In this document: one piece after another, positions 37,301 through 46,028 of the stretch
Numbering within the stretch: the stretch's first letter is position 1
How the letters are laid out: every line of letters starts with the position of its first letter
Assembly (NCBI GenBank): GCA_964011275.1
Contig: CAXGOB010000016.1
Coordinates: 1 to 64,000, forward strand
Length of the DNA: 64,000 nt
Reading direction: 5' to 3'
Origin: UBA7328 sp002471345
GTDB lineage: Bacteria; Bacteroidota; Bacteroidia; Chitinophagales; Saprospiraceae
Program-made: the position numbers and the translations under genes
Notes under the pieces: generated by a model
The model's input: the letters and a program-made list of their open reading frames with translations, nothing else
Database searches by the model: none
What the model was told of the DNA's origin: nothing

Positions 37301-37952
37301 GACCATTCGTATTTATCCCAAATGGGTCAAGAAGTGCCCCCAGATTTTGATTGTCCCAACTCTCCATAAGTTCACTAGTAATAGCATAAAAGATGAAGAG
37401 AAATATGCCCTGAATGTATACCACCAATATTTTTCTACTCAAAGTGCCACTTGCAAAAAAGAGGCAAGACATGATGAAAATGTTAGGTAAAACGTAGACA
37501 AGGAACGGCTTTACCATATGCCCCAAATTATAAGGCAGGAGGTTCTCTTGATCAATCCATGGCATTAAGTATCCTAATGCCATACCAAAAAATATTCCAG
37601 TAAAAATGAGGACGTTTACCAAAAGTGATCCTAAAAATCTTCCTCCGAGATATTGAGTTTTAGTAATCGGAGCGGTGAACATCATAGACGCTGTATTATT
37701 GTTAAAGTCTCTCAAAATGGGCTGGCCCATTATCGATGAGGCCAGTATTAATCCAGGAATGACTGACAGTATAATCTGAAAAAAGGATATTGTCGTTGGA
37801 GCATTCTCTTTTACCTGTCCAGCACCTCCACCTACTTGGATGACATCAGTGGTGATAGCGCTAAATGACATCAGAAAAAGTATAGCAAAATATATATACG
37901 TTTCAGGTCTTTTAAGCCTGTATTTGATTTCAAATTTTAATATTTCTAACAT
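34350..37952 (-). CDS. ABC transporter permease fused to M1 aminopeptidase
   Basis: A 1200-residue fusion. The first half has two sets of six membrane helices (ABC-2-type permease). The second half is an extracytoplasmic M1 peptidase with the zinc site HEIAHQWWAHQ (His938, Glu939, His942) and the third ligand Glu at 962, an HExxH-X19-E spacing. Such fusions are common in Bacteroidota. The substrate and the reason for joining export to an aminopeptidase are not established. It is paired with the ATPase gene at 37996, 43 bases upstream. Confidence 0.93.
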   Translation of the reverse strand: MLEILKFEIKYRLKRPETYIYFAILFLMSFSAITTDVIQVGGGAGQVKENAPTTISFFQIILSVIPGLILASSIMGQPILRDFNNNTASMMFTAPITKTQYLGGRFLGSLLVNVLIFTGIFFGMALGYLMPWIDQENLLPYNLGHMVKPFLVYVLPNIFIMSCLFFASGTLSRKILVVYIQGIFLFIFYAITSELMESWDNQNLGALLDPFGINTNGHVTRYWTVAEQNSQTVGLTGLVLWNRLLWVGIALVALLFTFWKFNFNLISGKGKKVKKAEVTRGSSDVIAAAVEIPKVTQYSGFGTSLEQITNLAGFYFKWLTNQYTFLALVIGGILFTAAGFFFGLGGMYDVDVYPSTYRVLGLLSDFNIFFFIITVLYSGELIWKERDVKINLIYDAMPYTNYVSLIGKFLALILVFVVMLFALGLVGITAQTMMGFTNYELPVYFKSLFIDDLSNWVLFAFLGFFMHTMVNHKFIGHSMMVVFFVGTLVLSQLGWEHNMLNFASGSLGRYSDMNGFGHYFQPFNWFSSYWLGFALVLFTMVLFFTVRGAETALKTRFKLGRLRWNKGMAILALMSLFLFGGAGAYIYYNTNILNEYQNSDDTNADQAEYEKSLKKYEGEPLLKIVGTYVEVDVFPENRDFVAKGNYILKNKSDQPIDKLYLQLRSEKEIQSKVEFNVPVEVEEQWDKFKFTIYNLVSPIAPGDSIKMDFVTNYSTVGFVESGSNTEVLHNGTFFNNTYFPTFGYQSRLELGGDDDRKDNDLPEKERMRPRDDPQAITENLLGGTSDRIDFEIIMSTSPEQIAIAPGYLQREWEEDGRRYFHYKMDVPILNFYSMVSAEYEIISDKWSDGNQDVNLEIYYHKGHDYNVDNMLKSMKKSLDYFTTNFSPYQYRQLRIMEFPRYRSFAQSFSNTVPFSEDIGFMLDVGKEDVDIPFYVTAHEIAHQWWAHQVTEADVQGNAMSSETMSQYSALMVMKQEFKPEIIQKFLELELDRYLRGRATESKKEQPLDHVEGQGYIHYRKGSLIMYALQDYISEDSVNVALRRIIDKWAYKEDRYITSDVYLEEFRKVTPDSLQYIVSDLFEKITLFENRTKEATYEERDGKYIVNIDASSIKYQADSLGNETKIPVNDWIDIGIYTQDEDGEDKLIYLQKHKINQEEMTFQVVVNEKPTKAGIDPINILIDRNPDDNRKRVVLAEADSD

Positions 37953-37995
37953 GCTTTTTGAATTTTTACTTATTTAATAAAAATGGGAGTAGTGC

Positions 37996-38880
37996 TTAAG
38001 CGACCTTCTCCTTTTTACCAAAAAGCTCTGAGAAATAAACATCTTCTAAATCAGGAGTTACAGCAGTAAAACCGCTATCTGGCTTAGAGTCACTCATGAC
38101 ATGAATAAAAGGTTTGCCAGCACTTCTTTTTTTAGAAATAACATTGAGAGTGGACTCATATTGAGTGAGTTCATCTTTTGTGACTTGACGTCTCCAAATT
38201 TTCCCTTTTATATTCTTAAGTGCATCAGTTGGAGTGCCTGAGAGTAATACTTCGCCTTCATTAATCACTGCCATGTTAGTGCATAACTCTTTTACATCTT
38301 CTACAATATGGGTAGAGAGGATTACAACTGTATTTTCACCAAGATCACTCAGTAAATTGAGGAATCGGTTTCTTTCTGCAGGATCAAGACCTGCTGTGGG
38401 TTCATCTACTATGATCAGTTGTGGATTAGCTAGAAGTGCCTGTGCAATTCCAAATCTTTGCTTCATACCTCCAGAATATCCTCCGAGGTTCTTCTTCCGA
38501 TGATCATATAGATTCGTTTTATGAAGAAGAGCATGTACAACTTCCTTTCGTTCCCTATTGTCAGTTATTCCTTTAAGAACTGCCAAATGATTGAGCAATG
38601 TCTCTGCTCCTATACGAGGATATACTCCAAATTCTTGGGGTAGGTATCCCAAAATCTCTCTCACCCTATCTTTCTGAGTCAACACATCAATATCTCCTAG
38701 TCTAATGGTGCCTTCATCTGGTTCTTGCAAAGTAGCAATAGTCCTCATCAATGTAGATTTTCCAGCACCATTTGGCCCTAAAAGACCGAACATACCTTGA
38801 GGTATGGAGAGGTTTACGTTTTTGAGTGCTTGTACGCCGTTTGCATAAGTTTTAGATAGATTGTTAATATCGAGGATCAT
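37996..38880 (-). CDS. ABC transporter ATP-binding protein
   Basis: A 294-residue ATPase with Walker A LLGPNGAGKSTLMR, Q loop YLPQEFGVYP, signature YSGGMKQRFGIAQALL, Walker B LIIVDEP and H loop STHIVED. The C-terminal extension is typical of ABC-2 systems. It energises the permease/M1 fusion encoded next to it. A hairpin-bearing leader of about 200 bases is upstream. Confidence 0.95.
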   Translation of the reverse strand: MILDINNLSKTYANGVQALKNVNLSIPQGMFGLLGPNGAGKSTLMRTIATLQEPDEGTIRLGDIDVLTQKDRVREILGYLPQEFGVYPRIGAETLLNHLAVLKGITDNRERKEVVHALLHKTNLYDHRKKNLGGYSGGMKQRFGIAQALLANPQLIIVDEPTAGLDPAERNRFLNLLSDLGENTVVILSTHIVEDVKELCTNMAVINEGEVLLSGTPTDALKNIKGKIWRRQVTKDELTQYESTLNVISKKRSAGKPFIHVMSDSKPDSGFTAVTPDLEDVYFSELFGKKEKVA

Positions 38881-39499
38881 AGTGACACTAGTTTTTCTTT
38901 AGTGAAAAGGAATTATTAAGAACAAATGGTTGCATAGTTGAGACTGAAGTTGGGGATAATACTTCAGTTAGAATAGAAAAAACATTGAAATAATGGGAGA
39001 AATGAACAACTATAAGAATTATATTGATTAAAATGAATATGAAGACTAATAATAATTACTCTTTTCATTTACACAAATGAGAGTAGTTACGCAAAAATAA
39101 TCTTCACACTGTTATTGATATACTTCCAGCAATCCAAAAATTAATAATACTTTATAATCAATGCATTATAATTAGAGAGTACAAATAAGGTACAATGTTA
39201 GTCTAAACTTCCAGTAATTGAGGTCTCGCTATAGTGAGTGGTATAGCCTATAAAGTTTTTTTGTACATGTTTCTTTAAAGAAATTATTTGTATGTTTTAT
39301 CAGTGATCTGGTAAATCATATTAGAGCGCCATTTTTATAAAATTACATCACTTCCCTGTACCATTATATTATCACATTGCGCAGCAGACACATTGCCAAC
39401 CTTAATTTTATCTGCAATCTCGTCCATCCCAATATGAAATAATGCGACTTCCTTCAATACTAATTTCAACTTTCATGCTGTTCTTCCGTTTACCCTATT
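38881..39499. other. 619-base intergenic region with hairpins
   Basis: It separates the leftward ABC ATPase gene from the rightward TspO-like gene. I find no supported gene. It holds an 8-bp inverted repeat (ACTGAAGT/ACTTCAGT at 38943-38968), a bulged hairpin (39057-39085, arms TACTCT/AGAGTA and CATTT/AAATG), a TATTTTTG -7-like box on the minus strand (39092-39099) and a 7-bp dyad TTATAAT/ATTATAA (39152-39171). Confidence 0.6.
38943..38968 (-). promoter_or_regulatory. Inverted repeat in ABC ATPase leader
   Basis: Arms ACTGAAGT and ACTTCAGT are perfect complements with a 10-base loop, 63 bases upstream of the ABC ATPase start. It could be an operator or a leader-RNA hairpin; nothing decides between them. 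Confidence 0.35.
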
Positions 39500-40273
39500 A
39501 TGAAAAACGACAAGACTATCCTGTTTGCTATCATAGGCTTTATTATCATGTTTGTCCTTTATGGATTGAGTTCCTCTGGATATCTAGGGGATAGCCCAGT
39601 AGGTCAGACTGCATCATATGTGAATCCTTTAATAGTACCAGCTGGTTATGCTTTTTCGATTTGGAGCATAATATATCTAGGTTTGATCGTATTCCCATTT
39701 TATCAGTGGAAACAAGGCGATAGAACTAGTATTCAATGGCAAAAAGTCAGAGTTCTTTATTCCATAAATGTAATATTGAACGGAGTATGGCTTGCATTTG
39801 CCTCATATAGTTGGCTTATACTTTCAGTTATAGTTATAGTGGGGATGCTTATTACCTTGTACATGATAACTGAGCAATTGATCAGAATCGAGCAAGAGGG
39901 GCAGCCTCTTAATTATTGGATTGAGAAATTAGTATTCAGTATTTATTTCGCTTGGATTACTTTGGCGACGGTATTAAATGTGAGTTCTGCATTATCTTTT
40001 TATAAATGGAATGGCTTTGGAATTTCCGAAGTCATGTGGTCTTATATTATTCTTCCAATAGTAGCTATTATTGCTGGGTTCGTAGTAAAAAAATATCGAA
40101 GCCTACCCTATGCAGCTGTGGTTATCTGGGCATTTATGGCTATTGTTGTAAAACATTGGGAAACACTCGAATCCTTATCTTATTTGGCAGTTTCAATTGC
40201 TTTAATATATTTTATTTACATACTTAATGATCTACGTTTAAGGCCTGCTAGCAAGAACTTCTCACCATTCTAA
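39500..40273 (+). CDS. TspO/MBR-like tryptophan-rich membrane protein
   Basis: A 257-residue inner-membrane protein with about seven helices. It carries the TspO-type motif IVPAGYAFSIWSIIYLGL after the first helix and is Trp-rich in WLAFASYSWLIL. Classical TspO proteins have five helices and about 160 residues; this longer form is a related subfamily. TspO proteins bind tetrapyrroles and take part in stress sensing, but ligand binding here is not shown. It lies 64 bases upstream of the sodium/solute symporter gene. Confidence 0.75.
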   Translation: MKNDKTILFAIIGFIIMFVLYGLSSSGYLGDSPVGQTASYVNPLIVPAGYAFSIWSIIYLGLIVFPFYQWKQGDRTSIQWQKVRVLYSINVILNGVWLAFASYSWLILSVIVIVGMLITLYMITEQLIRIEQEGQPLNYWIEKLVFSIYFAWITLATVLNVSSALSFYKWNGFGISEVMWSYIILPIVAIIAGFVVKKYRSLPYAAVVIWAFMAIVVKHWETLESLSYLAVSIALIYFIYILNDLRLRPASKNFSPF

Positions 40274-40337
40274 TGCCATAACTTAAAAAGTTTGAATTAG
40301 AATCTGTTGCAATCATACGATTGCCCATATTTGCAAT

Positions 40338-41837
40338 ATGGAGAATACACTTTCAGCTGGAACAATTATAGCCGTAATCATAGCCTATTTTGTTGGATTA
40401 ATTGTCATTTCATATTTTACTGGAAAGGACAGTTCTAATGATACCTTCTTTAGAGCGAACAGAAGTTCTCCATGGTTTCTTGTGGCTTATGGTATGATTG
40501 GAGCAACACTGAGTGGAGTCACACTCATATCTATCCCTGGTGCTGTAGGGGCAGAAGGTCTTAATATGGACTTCAGCTATATGCAGATGGTATTTGGTTA
40601 TATGGTGGGATATACCATAATTGCTCTTATACTGATGCCACTGTACTACAAGATGAATCTCACTACTATTTATGAATATCTAAAAGACAGGTATGGAATT
40701 GTAGCATATAAAACTGGCTCATTTTATTTTCTAATTTCTAGAGTAGTCGGTGCTTCATTGCGACTATACTTAGTGGCCATAGTCCTTCAAAAATTTGTGA
40801 TGGATAGATTTGGGATCCCTTTTGCTGGAACAGTCGCTATTGCTATTGCCTTGATCTGGGTCTATACATATAGAGGAGGAATAAAGACAATAGTGTGGAC
40901 GGATACCATTCAGACCACTTGCATGATACTGGCAGTGGTACTTACTATTTTTGGTATCGCCAATGCATTAGATTTAAGCTTTGGAGGATTGATTGGAGAA
41001 ATGAAAGAAGCGGGTTATACTAAGATGTTTTTCTTTGAAGGAGGATGGGGAGATGCCAATAATTTCTTTAAACAATTCATAAGTGGTGCGCTTATCGCAG
41101 TCGTCATGACCGGACTTGATCAGGACATGATGCAAAAGAACCTGACATGCAAATCATTAGGGGATGCCCAAAAGAATATGTTCACTTTTAGTTTTATTCT
41201 CATTTTTGCAAATCTTCTTTTTCTCTCTTTAGGGGCACTTCTTTATGTTTATGCCAATGCTAAAGGAGTCCCTATGCCTGACACGACTGATCTTTTATAT
41301 CCTACTATTGCCTTAGAATATTTAGGGCCGACTATCGGTATTCTATTCGTATTAGGGTTGATAGCAGCTGCATATTCTAGTGCTGATTCTGCGTTGACTT
41401 CCCTTACAACTTCTTTTTGTATAGATTTCTTGAATTTTAAAACTTCAGACAATTCTGAAGAGGACAAAAAACGAACACGAGTAAAAGTACATTTAGGGTT
41501 TTCTGTTCTGCTTCTTCTAGTGATCGTAGGCGTAAAGGCTACAGGAAATGATGCTATTATCAATCAGTTGTTTGTATATGCTGGTTATACATATGGCCCA
41601 TTACTTGGACTATTTGCTTTCGGAATGATAACTAACAGAATTGCAAATGATAAATTGATTTTGCTGATCTGCATCGCGGCTCCTTTACTTTCATACATTA
41701 TTAACTCTAACTCTCAGTCATGGTTAGGAGGGTTTCAGTTTGGAAGTATGATCATTGCATTAAATGGGATTTTAACTTTTATTGGTTTGTGGATGATTAG
41801 TAAGCAAGGCATGAACACAGAGACGGTGAGGAGTTGA
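40338..41837 (+). CDS. Sodium/solute symporter (SSS family)
   Basis: A 499-residue inner-membrane transporter with about 13 helices. Family motifs are TFFRANRSSPWFLVAYGMIG at residues 36-55 and the helix with ATLSGVTLISIPGAVG. The helix with AAAYSSADSALTSLTTSF, near residue 345, contains the Na2-site serines. Substrate (sugar, amino acid or pantothenate-like) cannot be fixed. The gene follows the TspO-like gene and precedes the P1 peptidase gene convergently. Confidence 0.92.
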   Translation: MENTLSAGTIIAVIIAYFVGLIVISYFTGKDSSNDTFFRANRSSPWFLVAYGMIGATLSGVTLISIPGAVGAEGLNMDFSYMQMVFGYMVGYTIIALILMPLYYKMNLTTIYEYLKDRYGIVAYKTGSFYFLISRVVGASLRLYLVAIVLQKFVMDRFGIPFAGTVAIAIALIWVYTYRGGIKTIVWTDTIQTTCMILAVVLTIFGIANALDLSFGGLIGEMKEAGYTKMFFFEGGWGDANNFFKQFISGALIAVVMTGLDQDMMQKNLTCKSLGDAQKNMFTFSFILIFANLLFLSLGALLYVYANAKGVPMPDTTDLLYPTIALEYLGPTIGILFVLGLIAAAYSSADSALTSLTTSFCIDFLNFKTSDNSEEDKKRTRVKVHLGFSVLLLLVIVGVKATGNDAIINQLFVYAGYTYGPLLGLFAFGMITNRIANDKLILLICIAAPLLSYIINSNSQSWLGGFQFGSMIIALNGILTFIGLWMISKQGMNTETVRS

Positions 41838-41856
41838 CCTTCTGGACACTGTATGA

Positions 41857-43011
41857 TCAATTCTTATGAATTATATTCTTCACGTCATTGATCGGTAACT
41901 CCTTAATAACATGACCATCTCTACCTTCCATTGTTTTGGCTGCAAAAAGAGAATTCAATATGGCCTCTTCGGTTGCTTCAATGGTTGCCATGAATAAAGG
42001 AGACATAGCATTGTTCTTTAAGAGTTCAATTTTTCGAGATTGAGGCTCACTGTTCGTGATTCGTACTTTTTCTGAAGTTGATAAAGCTATAACATAGTCC
42101 CCACTTCCATTAGATGCTATACCACCAGTTCGGGCTAATCCCATCATAGCTCGTTTAGCCATTCTCTCAATATTTCGGGCATCTATAGGAGCATCTGTAA
42201 TAACAACAATCATACAGGAGCCATCAGCCTGAGCGTCCATTTCATCTTTCAGGTAATATTGGTTAAGCTTCTCTCCTACTGGAATTCCTCCAATCTGAAG
42301 TACTCCTCCAAAATTAGATTGTACTAGAACACCTACTGTATACCCTCCCAATGATTTAGGTAATACTCTGGATGAGGTGCCGATACCTCCTTTCCATCCA
42401 AAGCAAATCGTTCCAGTCCCAGCACCAACATTTCCTTCTTGTACTGGGCCATTTTTAGCATTTTTCAAGGCCTCTAAAACGTCATCCTCTGTAACATGAC
42501 GACCTCTAATATCATTGAGATATCCATCATTAGTTTCTCCCACTACTGCGTTAACCGACCTTACATTTTCATTCCCTTCCTTATCTAAAGTATGAGTTAT
42601 AATAGCATTCATTCCAGTGGCAACATTAAGCGTATTGGTAAGAATTATTGGAGCTTCTATATTTCCCAATTCTTTAACTTGACTGATACCAGCTAATTTC
42701 CCATATCCATTTCCAACATAAATGGCTGCTGGAACCTTCTCCTGATACATATTACCATCATGCGGAATAATAGCAGTCACACCGGTTCGAATATCATTTC
42801 CTTTGATCAATGTGGTATGCCCTACTTTTAATCCTTTCACATCCGTAATAGCATTAAAATGTCCCGTATTCAACACACCTAATTCTATTCCATGATCCCT
42901 TAATCTATCTTGTGCATATAATTCGGAATCGTATAATAAAGTGAATATTAGAAAAGTGAATACCACAAGACTAAGATCGACTCTTGCTCTAAAAAATTGG
43001 AATTTAGTCAT
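41857..43011 (-). CDS. P1-family peptidase (DmpA-like), exported
   Basis: A 384-residue member of the DmpA (S58/P1) N-terminal nucleophile peptidases, which self-cleave to expose a catalytic Ser. The motif ASNGSGDYVIALS contains the predicted G|S cleavage site. The family opening GLKVGHTTLIKG and the block FGWKGGIGTSSRVLP are also visible. A hydrophobic N-terminal segment (LSLVVFTFLIFTLLYDSELYAQ) implies export. Known members release N-terminal L-amino acids or hydrolyse D-amino acid amides. Confidence 0.9.
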   Translation of the reverse strand: MTKFQFFRARVDLSLVVFTFLIFTLLYDSELYAQDRLRDHGIELGVLNTGHFNAITDVKGLKVGHTTLIKGNDIRTGVTAIIPHDGNMYQEKVPAAIYVGNGYGKLAGISQVKELGNIEAPIILTNTLNVATGMNAIITHTLDKEGNENVRSVNAVVGETNDGYLNDIRGRHVTEDDVLEALKNAKNGPVQEGNVGAGTGTICFGWKGGIGTSSRVLPKSLGGYTVGVLVQSNFGGVLQIGGIPVGEKLNQYYLKDEMDAQADGSCMIVVITDAPIDARNIERMAKRAMMGLARTGGIASNGSGDYVIALSTSEKVRITNSEPQSRKIELLKNNAMSPLFMATIEATEEAILNSLFAAKTMEGRDGHVIKELPINDVKNIIHKN

Positions 43012-43072
43012 ATGCTAAAGGTATGAAAAGACAAAATAGAATAATGATGAATGATATTATCAGAGAAGGATT

Positions 43073-43741
43073 TTAGATATCTAATTGCTCTCTCCTACGC
43101 TGTTCTCTTGTTTTTTCAAAAGCATCTCTTGGAAGAAAATATTCGGGAGGGCCTTCAGATGCCCAAGGATCTTTCTTTTTTTCGTCTATTTCAATGCTAT
43201 TCTTGAATAAAAATGCCACGAGAATTCCCACTAATCCTCCAATAAGATGGCTCTCCCATGAGATACCTGGTTGATTAGGTAACACACCCAAGAAGTAACC
43301 ACTATAAAGCGTAGTTACAATAAGTGCTAATACAACTGATTTTAAATTTCTTCTGAAAATTCCAGTCCAAAATACAAATGAAACCAAACCATATACCACT
43401 CCACTAGCTCCTATGTGATATACATGAGTACGAGCAAAGGCCCAAACTCCTATGCCCGTAAGAAGATAAATGAGCATTATACTACTAAATGCAACCCTTT
43501 TATAAAAAAACAAGATCATGAAAAGCATCACAAAGAGTGGTATCGAGTTAGAAAACAAATGATGTATGCTTCCATGTATAAATGGGGATAGAAAAATACC
43601 TTTCAATCCACTAAAGGAACGCGGATACACTCCATACATACTCAATCTCATTCCAGAAAGTATGGTGAAGAGATGCACCATCCAAAGGATGCCTACTGAA
43701 TAAATAGGTACTCTCAAAGAAGTCATTAAAGCTTTCTTCAT
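43073..43741 (-). CDS. Rhomboid intramembrane serine protease
   Basis: A 222-residue membrane protease with six helices. Catalytic Ser is in IGASGVVYG, and His in ESHLIGGLVG; the front His/Asn set is in HGSIHHLFSNS. It cuts membrane-embedded substrates. The tail after the last helix is charged (EKKKDPWASEGPPEYF). It is 20 bases from the upstream coiled/disordered gene at 43762 on the same strand, so the two are probably cotranscribed. Confidence 0.93.
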   Translation of the reverse strand: MKKALMTSLRVPIYSVGILWMVHLFTILSGMRLSMYGVYPRSFSGLKGIFLSPFIHGSIHHLFSNSIPLFVMLFMILFFYKRVAFSSIMLIYLLTGIGVWAFARTHVYHIGASGVVYGLVSFVFWTGIFRRNLKSVVLALIVTTLYSGYFLGVLPNQPGISWESHLIGGLVGILVAFLFKNSIEIDEKKKDPWASEGPPEYFLPRDAFEKTREQRRREQLDI

Positions 43742-43761
43742 ATTGATGTCTTCCGCTATGC

Positions 43762-44502
43762 CTAAGAGAGGTATTTTCTTTTTATCAATTTTATAAATTC
43801 GATAGCTTTCTCCTTTTTATCGACATGACTCCATTTGTACTTGGCAGCTACCTCTGTTTTAAGATATTTGCTTGCTTCTTCAAAGTTGTGGAAATAGTTG
43901 AGTTTAGACGCCACATAATTAAAGTCCTGCTGATCTTTATTGAAAAGCAGATTTATCATCAGTAGCTTTTCATTTATACCCATAGCCTTTGTAATATCAG
44001 AAATTGGAGTCTGACTAAATCTATAATCTGACTTATCAAGAACAGAAGAGTCAAAAAGATTTTCGATTTCAGGTGCTACAGAAACAGATGGAGATGTATT
44101 TGATGATGTTGCCGTTGTTGATGAAGGTTCAGCTGATCCTAAAATACCTTGTACACCATTTGATGTCGGAGTATGAGGCTCTATATTATCAAAAGATGCA
44201 TCCACTTCTTCTAACTCGTCTCTTAAAACTGATTTTTTTGGTTTTTTTATGAGGTCTACTTTTGCTTCAGGTATAGGTTGAAATACTGTTTCCGGTTTTT
44301 CTTTCTTTTTTGAAATTTGATCCAATGATTTCTTATGCTTTTTGCCTTTTTTAGAAGGTAGGTCTAAAACAGATTCATACAGCTCTTTTACATAGTCCAG
44401 TAAAAGATCTTTCTCAATTTTGCTTATTTCATCACCAAGCTCTAAACTTTGATAAAGACTATTTATTTTTTTAAGTACTACTTTTGATTTTGCCAGATCC
44501 AT
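43762..44502 (-). CDS. Hypothetical protein, disordered middle with helical C terminus
   Basis: A 246-residue cytoplasmic protein that I do not assign to a named family. The N terminus is helical; a Lys/Ser/Thr-rich low-complexity region covers about residues 55-150 (for example KKGKKHKKSLDQISKKKEK). The C-terminal 100 residues are a compact helical domain (SDITKAMGINEKLLMINLLF...KYKWSHVDKKEKAIEFIKLI). No catalytic motif is seen. It is divergent from tdk, with the palindrome TATCTTAAGATA (44553-44564) between them. Confidence 0.7.
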   Translation of the reverse strand: MDLAKSKVVLKKINSLYQSLELGDEISKIEKDLLLDYVKELYESVLDLPSKKGKKHKKSLDQISKKKEKPETVFQPIPEAKVDLIKKPKKSVLRDELEEVDASFDNIEPHTPTSNGVQGILGSAEPSSTTATSSNTSPSVSVAPEIENLFDSSVLDKSDYRFSQTPISDITKAMGINEKLLMINLLFNKDQQDFNYVASKLNYFHNFEEASKYLKTEVAAKYKWSHVDKKEKAIEFIKLIKRKYLS

Positions 44503-44552
44503 ATTGCCGCTTACCTTTAGTTTTTTTGTTTGTTGAGTTTATTGGATGGTTT

Positions 44553-44564
44553 TATCTTAAGATA
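44553..44564. promoter_or_regulatory. 12-bp palindrome between divergent genes
   Basis: TATCTTAAGATA is a perfect palindrome, flanked by ATGG and CCAT, midway between the hypothetical gene start at 44502 and tdk at 44621. It may be an operator, but A/T palindromes of this length arise by chance in such DNA. Confidence 0.25.
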
Positions 44565-44620
44565 CCATTCCTATGTTTTAAAACTTTAAAGAGATCATAA
44601 AAATTATTCAATTGCCCTAG

Positions 44621-45211
44621 ATGTTTTTAGAACCCAGTTATAGAGGTCAGCGTAGTGGATGGTTAGAAATCATTACGGGATGTATGTTTTCAGGAAAATC
44701 TGAAGAATTAATACGTAGACTTAAACGTGCTCAAATTGCCAATCAAAGCATCATTTGCTTTAAGCCAATAAAAGATGACAGATATGCTGATTTACAAGTC
44801 GTATCACATGATAGTAATGCTCAGGACTCAATAGCTGTAGAACACAGTAAAGAAATACTACAACATGTAGAGCAAGGAACTAACGTAGTAGGTATTGATG
44901 AGGGACAATTTTTTGATATGGAACTAGTGGATATAGCTCAAAAATTGGCACTTTCCGGAAAAAGAGTTGTTGTAGCTGGTCTTGATTTGGACTTTAGAGG
45001 CATTCCATTTGGTCCTATGCCTCACCTTATGGCTGTAGCAGAATATGTTACTAAAGTTCATGCTATCTGCCCCCATTGTGGTAATCTAGCTACTCATTCA
45101 TATAGATTGAGTGAAGAGAAAGATACCGTAGTAATTGGAGAAAAAGACAAATACGAACCTCGATGTAGGATGTGTTATTCGATGGGTCATATTCTAGATT
45201 TTAGCAAATAA
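44621..45211 (+). CDS. tdk: Thymidine kinase (type II)
   Basis: A 196-residue type II thymidine kinase that phosphorylates thymidine for DNA salvage synthesis. It has P-loop GCMFSGKSEELIRR, Asp/Glu in GIDEGQFF and the structural zinc cysteines CPHCG and CRMC. Length is normal for bacterial enzymes. murQ starts one base after its stop, so they are cotranscribed, linking nucleoside and cell-wall recycling on one message. Confidence 0.95.
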   Translation: MFLEPSYRGQRSGWLEIITGCMFSGKSEELIRRLKRAQIANQSIICFKPIKDDRYADLQVVSHDSNAQDSIAVEHSKEILQHVEQGTNVVGIDEGQFFDMELVDIAQKLALSGKRVVVAGLDLDFRGIPFGPMPHLMAVAEYVTKVHAICPHCGNLATHSYRLSEEKDTVVIGEKDKYEPRCRMCYSMGHILDFSK

Positions 45212-45212
45212 T

Positions 45213-46028
45213 ATGAGTGAATTCACAAAAACTACTGAGCACGAATCTCTATACAATGACTTAGAGAAAATGACCACTTCAGATTTATTGATTAATATCA
45301 ATAAAGAGGATCAGAAAGTCGCTCTTGCAATAAGGCAAAAAATTCCTGCAATTACAGAGCTCATTGATGCTATACATCAAAAAATGGCAAAAGGTGGAAG
45401 GCTCTTCTATATTGGTGCAGGGACAAGTGGGAGGTTAGGAATAGTAGATGCAAGTGAGTGTCCTCCGACTTATGGCGTACCACCTGACATGGTAATTGGC
45501 ATCATGGCTGGAGGAGATATAGCCATCAGGAAATCAGTTGAATTTGCAGAAGATGACATTGCTTTAGCTTGGAAAGATTTGTCAGATCACTTTCCCGATT
45601 CCAATGATTTTGTAATTGGTATTGCCGCTTCAGGTACTACTCCTTATGTGATACATGGATTATCAGATTGTCGAAAAAAAGGAATAAGCACGGGATGCAT
45701 AAGCTGTAACGAAGGTTCGCCATTGGCAAAAGTTGCAGATTTTCCTGTTGAAGTAGTAGTAGGACCTGAATTCGTAACTGGTAGCACACGTATGAAATCT
45801 GGTACTGCTCAAAAACTAGTTCTTAACATGATCAGCACTACAGTCATGATAAAGTTGGGACGAGTCAAAGGCAACAGAATGGTAGATATGCAGCTGAGCA
45901 ATGATAAACTTATGGATAGAGGCACTAAAATGGTCATGCAGACTTTAAAAGTGAGTTATGAAAAAGCCGGAGAATTGTTAAAACAATATGGGTCAGTAAG
46001 AGCAGCTGTGGACTCAAAAACTATATAA
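45213..46028 (+). CDS. murQ: N-acetylmuramic acid 6-phosphate etherase
   Basis: A 271-residue SIS-domain lyase that splits the lactyl ether of MurNAc-6-phosphate during peptidoglycan recycling. It has the sugar-phosphate binding motif YIGAGTSGRLGIVDASECPP and SIS blocks VIGIAASGTTPYV and TGSTRMKSGTAQKLVLN. Length is near the usual 300 residues. It is directly downstream of tdk. Confidence 0.95.
   Translation: MSEFTKTTEHESLYNDLEKMTTSDLLININKEDQKVALAIRQKIPAITELIDAIHQKMAKGGRLFYIGAGTSGRLGIVDASECPPTYGVPPDMVIGIMAGGDIAIRKSVEFAEDDIALAWKDLSDHFPDSNDFVIGIAASGTTPYVIHGLSDCRKKGISTGCISCNEGSPLAKVADFPVEVVVGPEFVTGSTRMKSGTAQKLVLNMISTTVMIKLGRVKGNRMVDMQLSNDKLMDRGTKMVMQTLKVSYEKAGELLKQYGSVRAAVDSKTI

Noticed and set aside
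39335..39476. Two short minus-strand frames (22 and 30 codons) that look like one frameshifted peptide
   Set aside because: They are short and overlapping, lack a recognised family and have no clear start or upstream signal. I could not separate them from chance.
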